This document shows positions 30,168 to 36,321 of a stretch of DNA of 38,165 nt, piece after piece. Each line of letters begins with the position of its first letter. The stretch's first letter is position 1. The DNA comes from Chthoniobacterales bacterium (GTDB taxonomy: Bacteria; Verrucomicrobiota; Verrucomicrobiia; Chthoniobacterales; UBA10450). The stretch covers positions 1-38,165 of the forward strand of contig JAICWQ010000009.1 in NCBI GenBank assembly GCA_025934755.1, in the 5' to 3' direction. The notes under the pieces are model-generated. The model did not search any database, was not told where the DNA came from, and worked only from the letters and a program-made list of their open reading frames with translations. The translations under genes and the position numbers were made by a program.

Positions 30168-31559
30168 ATGCTCGCGCGACGACAGGAATTAAACACGCAG
30201 CTGCAAGTCGTTATTGATGGCTTTCTGCTGGCGGCCTCACTTTGGGTGGCCTGGGTCCTTCGCTATTACAGCACGTTTTGGTTCGGTCTTAGAGATACGG
30301 TCGATCCGTTTCACAATTATCATTGGCTGTTTATCGTGATCATGCCGTTTGGGCCGATCCTGCTCGATCTGCAAGGTTTTTATCAATCGCCGCTGAGCAA
30401 GACGGTTTGGCGATCTCTTGTCCAGATCGTGCGCGCGATGATCGGACTGAGCATTAGTGTTAGTGCCTGCGTAATTTTTCTGCGATTTCCTCTCGCTAAT
30501 CGAAGCGTACCCCTTCTTTTCATTTTGATCGGCACGCTGGCGCTGCTGATTAAAGAGCGTTTGCTGGCCGCACGATTACGGGGGCGGGCAGTCCGGGGCG
30601 TGCAACGTGAGCCGGTGCTGCTCGCCGGTTTGCCCCAGGATTTGGCTGCATTCGAGCGCGCGTTCACTCCGGAACAACGATTACTCATCGAGGTGGTTGG
30701 ACGGATCAATATCGAGCAACAACCGATCTCCGATTTGGTAGAGGCAATGCACCAGCACGCGGTCTCACGAGTCATTTTCGCCGCCGGACACAGCCGATTG
30801 AATCGGGTCGAGGAAGCGATCAGCGCGTGCGAAGTGGAAGGCGTGCCGGCCTGGCTGGTGGCAGATTTTATTCAAACCTCGATCGCCAAACCCGATTTCG
30901 ACGCGTTCGCCGGGCGCCCCATGCTTGTGTTCCGTTCCACGCCGGAAGTTTCGTGGGCACTGTGGATCAAACGCGGGATTGATTTTGTCGGCGCGCTGGT
31001 GGCGTTGATAATTTTCGCGATTCCAATGGCGATCGTAGGAGTGATGATTCGGATCAGCTCTCCCGGTCCCGTAATTTTTCGGCAACGCCGGGCCGGTCGG
31101 TTCGGAAAGCCATTCGTGATGTACAAATTTCGGTCGATGACTGACGATGCCGAAATGCGGAAAGCCGAGCTCGAGCCTTTCAACCAGATGAACGGACCGG
31201 TGTTCAAAGTAGAAGCCGATCCACGGATCACTCCACTCGGTCGTTGGCTGCGACGGACAAGTTTCGACGAACTTCCGCAGCTTTGGAATGTCCTGGTCGG
31301 GGATATGAGCCTGGTCGGACCGCGGCCATTGCCCGTGTACGAGGTCGAGAAATTTGAAAACACCGCCCAACGCCGTCGATTGAGCGTGAAGCCGGGTCTG
31401 ACTTGCCTCTGGCAGATCAGTGGGCGCAATCAAGTCCGCGATTTCCAGGATTGGGTGCGACTGGATCTTGATTACATCGATCGATGGTCGCTAGCTCTGG
31501 ATTTCAAGATCCTCCTGCGAACGATCCCCGCCGTAATCCTCGGCCTGGGAGCGAAGTAG
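30168..31559 (+). CDS. polyprenyl-phosphate sugar-1-phosphate transferase (exopolysaccharide initiating)
   Basis: About 463 residues from ATG 30168. Four or five N-terminal membrane helices (LQVVIDGFLLAASLWVAWVL, NYHWLFIVIMPFGPILL, others) precede a cytoplasmic Rossmann-like region. A further membrane hairpin (FVGALVALIIFAIPMAIVGVM) leads into the catalytic domain: SPGPVIFRQRRAGRFGKPF, MYKFRSMTDDAE, LRRTSFDELPQLWNVLVGDMSLVGPRP and KPGLTCLWQISGRN. This is the bacterial sugar transferase domain that loads a sugar phosphate onto undecaprenyl phosphate to start capsule, exopolysaccharide or O-antigen. No polymer-assembly gene cluster is adjacent, so the polymer is unknown. Confidence 0.93.
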   Translation: MLARRQELNTQLQVVIDGFLLAASLWVAWVLRYYSTFWFGLRDTVDPFHNYHWLFIVIMPFGPILLDLQGFYQSPLSKTVWRSLVQIVRAMIGLSISVSACVIFLRFPLANRSVPLLFILIGTLALLIKERLLAARLRGRAVRGVQREPVLLAGLPQDLAAFERAFTPEQRLLIEVVGRINIEQQPISDLVEAMHQHAVSRVIFAAGHSRLNRVEEAISACEVEGVPAWLVADFIQTSIAKPDFDAFAGRPMLVFRSTPEVSWALWIKRGIDFVGALVALIIFAIPMAIVGVMIRISSPGPVIFRQRRAGRFGKPFVMYKFRSMTDDAEMRKAELEPFNQMNGPVFKVEADPRITPLGRWLRRTSFDELPQLWNVLVGDMSLVGPRPLPVYEVEKFENTAQRRRLSVKPGLTCLWQISGRNQVRDFQDWVRLDLDYIDRWSLALDFKILLRTIPAVILGLGAK

Positions 31560-31562
31560 CCC

Positions 31563-31578
31563 GTACTATCGTACTATA
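31563..31578. repeat. octamer doublet
   Basis: GTACTATC followed by GTACTATA, directly before the 31586-31640 palindrome. Two units only, but the same 8-bp step as the longer arrays in this window. Confidence 0.5.
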
Positions 31579-31585
31579 TATAGAG

Positions 31586-31640
31586 AGGTGGAACGCGCTT
31601 TCCGGGCGCGTTAATCGTGTTCGGAGAACCCGATCCACCT
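31586..31640. repeat. three-way-junction palindrome between sugar transferase and ribE
   Basis: Outer arms AGGTGGA and TCCACCT pair. Inside are ACGCGC-TTTCCGG-GCGCGT (6 bp) and ATCGTGTTC-GGA-GAACCCGAT (8 of 9 pairs). An alternative pairing exists: GTGGAACGCG (31588-31597) with CGCGTTCCAC (31650-31659), the latter touching the ribE stop codon. Topology matches the element at 2264-2317, though the sequence differs. It lies between convergent genes and may also act as a bidirectional transcript end. Confidence 0.75.
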
Positions 31641-31659
31641 GAAGCGTACCGCGTTCCAC

Positions 31660-32262
31660 TTATTCCTGCGGCGCGTAGCGTGCCAGCATTCGTTCAACGT
31701 ATTTGGCCAGAATGTCGAACTCGACGTTGACCAGGTCGCCAGTTTGGATGCCATCAAGATTGGTTTTTCTTTTGGTGTGCGGGATTATCCACACCGCGAA
31801 ACTCTTCGACAATAGCTCGGCAATCGTCAGGCTAATTCCGTTGATGGCAACCGAACCCTTGTAAGCCGCGTAATGGGCGAAATCAGACGGCAGTTCGACT
31901 TCAAGCCGATGGTCGGCGCCGCTGCGCTCGAAGGAAACGACTTTTGAGCTGCAATCGATATGTCCCTGCACGAAGTGGCCGCCCAAGGGCGCGCCGGCCA
32001 CGAGTGCGCGTTCGAGATTTACCAGACTATCGCGGCGAAGCCGTTTCAGGTTCGTGCGATCGAGCGTTTCCTGGAGAAGATCGAACGTCAGCTGCTCTTC
32101 GCGTTGCGCGCTGATGGTCAAACAACAACCGTTCACCGCCACGCTGTCACCAATGGTTGTCTCGGCGGCCAGTCGTGGTCCGGCCACCTGAAGCTGGGTG
32201 CCGCGGTCCGTCATCCGAATCCACAGCACTTTGGCGACTTCCTGGATTAAACCGGTGAACAT
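31660..32262 (-). CDS. ribE: riboflavin synthase, alpha chain
   Basis: 200 residues starting MFTGLIQEVAKV, the standard riboflavin synthase N-terminus. Two lumazine-binding repeats are visible, each with a VNGCCLTI or INGISLTI core (SVAVNGCCLTISA; GSVAINGISLTIAEL) and the first with ALVAGAPLGGHFVQGHID. It converts two 6,7-dimethyl-8-ribityllumazine molecules to riboflavin. The track's 20-residue extension is dropped because the canonical start is ATG 32262. No other rib gene or FMN riboswitch is next to it. Confidence 0.95.
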   Translation of the reverse strand: MFTGLIQEVAKVLWIRMTDRGTQLQVAGPRLAAETTIGDSVAVNGCCLTISAQREEQLTFDLLQETLDRTNLKRLRRDSLVNLERALVAGAPLGGHFVQGHIDCSSKVVSFERSGADHRLEVELPSDFAHYAAYKGSVAINGISLTIAELLSKSFAVWIIPHTKRKTNLDGIQTGDLVNVEFDILAKYVERMLARYAPQE

Positions 32263-32394
32263 GCGGGCGATTTTAGCGCTTTTGCGTCCGTGAGCCAACA
32301 CCAGACCGCAGTAGCGCGACAATTAAACACCGCCTTGTCGAGGAGCTGACCCGGCCACAACGCCAACTTTCGGCAGAAACCGAGGTCAACTTGT

Positions 32395-34161
32395 TTGCGC
32401 GGATGTCAGCTGAGACTTAATTCCCACGCAACTGTGGGCGCGAGATCATCTTCGAAGGCGGCGGTATGCGCCGCGTTAATCGCGATCACCTGGGCGGTCT
32501 TCGGGCAAACATCGCAATACGGCTTTGTGAATTACGATGATCCCGCTTACGTCAGCGAGAATCGTCAGATCCAGGCGGGGTTGAGCTGGCAGAACATCAA
32601 GTGGGCCTTCACCCATGTTCACTCCCACAACTGGCATCCGCTGACCACGATTTCGCACATGGCCGATTGCCAGTTTTTCGGATCGAACGCCGGTGCGCAC
32701 CATTTCGTTAACGTTTTACTGCACAGCGTCAGCGCGGTTCTGCTTTTTCTGCTCGTTCAACAAATCACCGCCGCCTTTTGGCGGAGCGCTTTTGTGGCAG
32801 CGGTATTTGCGATTCATCCGCTCCATGTCGAGTCGGTTGCGTGGATCTCTGAGCGCAAAGATGTCTTAAGCGGCTTGTTCTTCATGCTGACGCTGTTGGC
32901 TTACGTCCGCTACACGCGAAAGCCCAACGTGTCTCGCTATGCCGCCATGACGATCCTGTTCGGTTGCGGCCTGCTGTCGAAACCGATGCTGGTCACGGTC
33001 CCGGCAATTCTTTTGTTGTTGGATTATTGGCCGCTCAACAGATTGCAGAGGCCAGCGGCCAGCGGCCAGCGGCCGGCAAAACTGGTCATGGAAAAAATTC
33101 CCTTGTTCGTTTTGTCGCTCGGTTCGGCAATCGCGACGCTTATCGCGCAGCGCGGCGGGATCATGGAAATGGCGCACCTGCCGTTCACTTGGCGAGTCGC
33201 TAATGCCGCTTCGGTTTATCTCGTTTACATCTGGCAAATGTTTTGGCCAATAAATTTGGCCGCAATTTATCCGCATCCCGGCCAGCTGCCGTTTTGGGAA
33301 GCAGCCGGCGCCGGCGCGCTGGTGGTTTTATTGACGGCGCTCGCTTTCGTCAGTCGCAAACGCAGTCCGTATTTTCTAACAGGGTGGCTTTGGTATCTGA
33401 TCATGCTCCTGCCGGTGATCGGATTGATCCAGGTCGGGAGTCAGGCGCACGCTGATCGTTATACTTATTTATCGCAGATCGGTCTTTATCTCGCGTTCGT
33501 TTGGGGCGTGGTTGAGTTTTTGCAGCCGGTTCGGTACCGGCGGGAAATTTTTGCAACGCTCGCGCCGATCCTCATTGCTCTTCTGGGATGGCGCGCTTGG
33601 ATTCAAACCGGGTACTGGCGGGACACTGAGCGATTATGGAAACGAACACTGGCAGTAACCGGTCGGAACGATTTTGCGCATTTCGCACTTGGCGAATTTC
33701 TTTTGAAGGTCCACCGGCTCGATGAAGCGATCTCACAGTTCGAGATTGTTCTTGCTGGCCATCCAAACGATCCGGACCTGAATTTTCAAATGGGCTACGC
33801 GTTAATGGAAAAAGGAGATCTCGATCCTGCGATTCGCCATTTTGAGACGTCCCTGAAATTTAGACCCGACAATCCCGACACCGAGACGGACCTCGGCAAC
33901 CTGTTATTAAAAGCTGACCGCATCGATGAGGCGGTGGAACATTATCGAAATGTCGTCCGGCGTGAAGCTTGGAGCCCGTTGGCCCATTACAACCTCGCGG
34001 TCGGTCTCCATCGTCTGGGCCGATTTTCCGAAGCCGTTGTCCATTATAAAGAAGCGCTCGCTCTCGATCCAAATTATCCGGACGCCAAAGAGTTTTTGGA
34101 GCAGGCGTTGTTGCAAAGCAGCCAAGGGGACGGATCGAAGGCGGAGCCGGCGAAACCCTGA
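32395..34161 (+). CDS. membrane TPR protein, TMTC/O-mannosyltransferase-like (paralogue 1)
   Basis: 588 residues. An N-terminal multi-pass region of about 10-12 helices includes FVNYDDPAYV, NWHPLTTISHMADCQFFG, VNVLLHSV and HPLHVESVAWISERKDVLSGLF, resembling GT-C glycosyltransferases of the PMT/TMTC type (the Asp pair in NYDD lies in the first luminal loop). From about residue 420 three or four TPR repeats follow (FALGEFLLKVHRLDEAISQFE, YALMEKGDLDPAIRHFE, LGNLLLKADRIDEAVEHY, GLHRLGRFSEAVVHYKEAL). It probably glycosylates proteins or lipids at the periplasmic face; acceptor unknown. Start uncertain: TTG 32395 has GAGG 9 nt upstream, while GTG 32434 would align better with the paralogue. A heptamer array lies in the linker after LDYWPLNR. 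Confidence 0.82.
   Translation: MRGCQLRLNSHATVGARSSSKAAVCAALIAITWAVFGQTSQYGFVNYDDPAYVSENRQIQAGLSWQNIKWAFTHVHSHNWHPLTTISHMADCQFFGSNAGAHHFVNVLLHSVSAVLLFLLVQQITAAFWRSAFVAAVFAIHPLHVESVAWISERKDVLSGLFFMLTLLAYVRYTRKPNVSRYAAMTILFGCGLLSKPMLVTVPAILLLLDYWPLNRLQRPAASGQRPAKLVMEKIPLFVLSLGSAIATLIAQRGGIMEMAHLPFTWRVANAASVYLVYIWQMFWPINLAAIYPHPGQLPFWEAAGAGALVVLLTALAFVSRKRSPYFLTGWLWYLIMLLPVIGLIQVGSQAHADRYTYLSQIGLYLAFVWGVVEFLQPVRYRREIFATLAPILIALLGWRAWIQTGYWRDTERLWKRTLAVTGRNDFAHFALGEFLLKVHRLDEAISQFEIVLAGHPNDPDLNFQMGYALMEKGDLDPAIRHFETSLKFRPDNPDTETDLGNLLLKADRIDEAVEHYRNVVRREAWSPLAHYNLAVGLHRLGRFSEAVVHYKEALALDPNYPDAKEFLEQALLQSSQGDGSKAEPAKP
33050..33077. repeat. heptamer array inside paralogue 1
   Basis: GGCCAGC three times then GGCCGGC, in perfect 7-bp phase. 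Translated as part of LQRPAASGQRPAK, a loop between LLLLDYWPL and EKIPLF that carries a different heptamer array in paralogue 2. Confidence 0.85.
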
Positions 34162-34179
34162 GGCTTAGGATTTTCAACC

Positions 34180-36075
34180 GTGAAAACGCAACAATCGTCC
34201 CGGACACAGATTGGGATCGTCCTCTTTCTCGTTGCCATTACTTGGGCCGTTTTCGGCCAGACCGTCCGTCATCAATTCATTAACTACGACGATCCGCTTT
34301 ACGTTTATGACAATGCCCACGTCCGCGCTGGAATAAGCTGGCACGGAATTGGGTGGGCGTTTACCCACATCCATTCGCAGAACTGGCATCCGCTCACAAC
34401 GATATCGCACATGCTCGATTGCCAGCTCTTCGGCCTGAATCCGGGCGCGCATCATCTCGTCAACGTGTTTTGGCACAGCGTCGTCGCGGGATTGCTTTTC
34501 ATTTTGCTGACCCGAATGACCCGCGCGATGTGGCCGAGCGCGATCGCCGCGGCGATTTTCGCTGTTCATCCACTTCGAGTTGAGTCGGTCGCGTGGATTT
34601 CGGAACGGAAAGATCTGCTGAGCGGGACATTCTTCATCCTGACCCTGCTTAGCTATTTTTATTGGACTCGAAAGCCGACCCCTGGCCGCTACCTGCTGGT
34701 GGCGATTTTGTTCGCATGCGGTCTGATGTCGAAACCGATGCTTGTCAGTACGCCTCTCGTTTTGTTGCTGCTCGATTACTGGCCACTCGGGCGAATAGAG
34801 AGAACGGAGAACAGAGGGCACAGGATAGTTTGGAATCTGATTATCGAGAAGATACCGCTGTTCGCATTGTCGATCGGCTCCGTTGTGATGACCCTCTGGG
34901 CGCAAAACTTTGCCCTGGGATCGACCCAGTTTTTGCCGTTGAGCTGGCGAATCACCAACGCGCTCTTCAGTTATTTTGAGTACATCCGCCAAATGTTTTG
35001 GCCGGTGGACTTGATTCCATTTTATGTTCATCCGGAAAACCGGCTCGAGATCTGGCGGCTCTTGCTTGCCGCTGTGGTGTTGATTGCGATCACGACAGTC
35101 GCTTTTGTTCGACGACGACAAAATCCGTACCTGATCGTCGGCTGGTTTTGGTATCTGGTGATGTTGATTCCGGTGATCGGAATTGTGCAGGTCGGATTAC
35201 AAGGACACGCCGATCGTTACACCTACTTGCCAGAGATCGGATTGATCGTCGCGCTCATCTGGCTTGTCCGAGATCTGACCAAGTCGCGTCTGTCCGGTCG
35301 AAGCGACTCCGCCACCGCGGAGCGCGCGGGGAAAATCATTTTAAGCAGCGTGGCGGTGCTTGTTGTCGCTGTCTTGGCAATTTTGTCAGTGAAACAAACA
35401 GCCTATTGGCGCGACACTGAAACGTTGTGGCGGCATACCCTTGCCGTGACACCTGAGAGTGACGTGGCCCTCACCGGGTTGGGCGGAATCTTGTTTGTTC
35501 GCGGCGACGTCGACGATGCGATTGAGGATTACGAACACGCATTGCGATTACGCGATGGGAATGTGGCGGCCCATTTTGGGTTGGCTCGAGCGTTGGCAGC
35601 GAAACAAAAAACCGACACCGCGATTACACATCTTCGCAAAACGCTCGACATCCAACCTGATTACATGGCGGCCAGCAATGATCTGGGGGTGTTGCTTGCC
35701 AGCAAAGGTGAAATCGCCGAAGCGATCGCGGCCTGGCGGCAAACGTTGTCGTTCGATCCGGACAATGCCGATGCCGCAAACAATATCGCCTGGGTCCGGG
35801 CGACTGCGACGGATGCAAATTTGCGCGACGGGAAAGAATCGCTGGAACTCGCGCGGCGGGCAATTCGAAATGGCGGCGAGAACGCGGTTATCTTGCGAAC
35901 GTTGGCCGCGGCGGAAGCGGAGAACGGTGATTTTGGGCAGGCGATTGCGACCTGTCAGCGCGGCGAACATTTGGCCCAACAACACGGCGATTCCGGGATG
36001 GTCGAAAGTTTTCGACAATGCCTCGAATCGTTCCGGCGGGGCGAGCCATTGCACTCGACCCAGGTTGCGCATTAA
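34180..36075 (+). CDS. membrane TPR protein, TMTC/O-mannosyltransferase-like (paralogue 2)
   Basis: 631 residues, clearly homologous along its length to the preceding gene (ITWAVFGQT, FINYDDPLYV, NWHPLTTISHMLDCQLFG, HPLRVESVAWISERKDLLSG, LLLLDYWPLGR, QGHADRYTYLPEIGL). The N-terminal GT-C-like membrane region ends near residue 420 (TAYWRDTETLWRHTLAVTP) and is followed by TPR repeats (LGGILFVRGDVDDAIEDYEHAL, GLARALAAKQKTDTAITHLRK, LGVLLASKGEIAEAIAAWRQ). GTG start with AGGA about 9 nt upstream, 18 nt after paralogue 1, so they are probably one operon. The C-terminal TPR region is longer than in paralogue 1. Acceptor unknown. Confidence 0.85.
   Translation: MKTQQSSRTQIGIVLFLVAITWAVFGQTVRHQFINYDDPLYVYDNAHVRAGISWHGIGWAFTHIHSQNWHPLTTISHMLDCQLFGLNPGAHHLVNVFWHSVVAGLLFILLTRMTRAMWPSAIAAAIFAVHPLRVESVAWISERKDLLSGTFFILTLLSYFYWTRKPTPGRYLLVAILFACGLMSKPMLVSTPLVLLLLDYWPLGRIERTENRGHRIVWNLIIEKIPLFALSIGSVVMTLWAQNFALGSTQFLPLSWRITNALFSYFEYIRQMFWPVDLIPFYVHPENRLEIWRLLLAAVVLIAITTVAFVRRRQNPYLIVGWFWYLVMLIPVIGIVQVGLQGHADRYTYLPEIGLIVALIWLVRDLTKSRLSGRSDSATAERAGKIILSSVAVLVVAVLAILSVKQTAYWRDTETLWRHTLAVTPESDVALTGLGGILFVRGDVDDAIEDYEHALRLRDGNVAAHFGLARALAAKQKTDTAITHLRKTLDIQPDYMAASNDLGVLLASKGEIAEAIAAWRQTLSFDPDNADAANNIAWVRATATDANLRDGKESLELARRAIRNGGENAVILRTLAAAEAENGDFGQAIATCQRGEHLAQQHGDSGMVESFRQCLESFRRGEPLHSTQVAH
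34801..34828. repeat. degenerate heptamer array inside paralogue 2
   Basis: AGAACGG, AGAACAG, AGGGCAC, AGGATAG in 7-bp steps. It encodes most of ERTENRGHRIV, between LLLLDYWPLGR and EKIPLF, exactly where paralogue 1 has its GGCCAGC array. Confidence 0.6.
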
Positions 36076-36093
36076 GCGCCGGACAGCTGTGCT

Positions 36094-36110
36094 CGGGCAA
36101 CCGCTGCCCG
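36094..36110. other. hairpin in the gap before the TonB receptor gene
   Basis: CGGGCA-ACCGC-TGCCCG, 6 bp, about 20 bp after the paralogue 2 stop. It is followed by GGGAGGGTCGGACC and an A/T-rich run, without a clean U-tract. It may be a transcript end or part of a structured RNA; I recognise no known riboswitch. Confidence 0.35.
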
Positions 36111-36196
36111 GGAGGGTCGGACCAGGGGCAAAAATTCTTTAATTTTTTCCTAGGCAGCCGCCGGGAAATCCGATAGAACCGCCGAAAACGGGAGCT

Positions 36197-36218
36197 GGCC
36201 CAGACACTGGGCCTGTTT
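36197..36218 (+). terminator. probable rho-independent terminator
   Basis: GGCCCAG-ACA-CTGGGCC is a perfect 7-bp GC-rich stem followed by TGTTTT. It lies 120 bp after the paralogue 2 stop and before the TonB receptor promoter region, so it probably ends the paralogue operon. Confidence 0.7.
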
Positions 36219-36257
36219 TGCCCGTTCAAAAATATTTCAAAAAACTGAAAAAAAACC

Positions 36258-36284
36258 TTGTCAGCCTGCAGACTTTTCAATAAT
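36258..36284 (+). promoter_or_regulatory. candidate promoter for the TonB receptor gene
   Basis: TTGTCA (36258) resembles a -35 box. AATAAT (36279) resembles a -10 box at a 15-bp spacing, slightly short. A-tracts just upstream (36226-36255) could act as an UP element. It lies between the terminator and the receptor start. Sequence resemblance only. Confidence 0.35.
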
Positions 36285-36321
36285 CCCTAGCGCAAACCTA
36301 ACCAAACCCATGGAGAAACCA

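Noticed and set aside
36094-36160. Riboswitch before the TonB receptor
   Set aside because: The hairpin and GGGAGGGTCGGACC do not match the cobalamin, c-di-GMP or other conserved cores I can recall, and a terminator plus promoter-like sequence lies between it and the gene.
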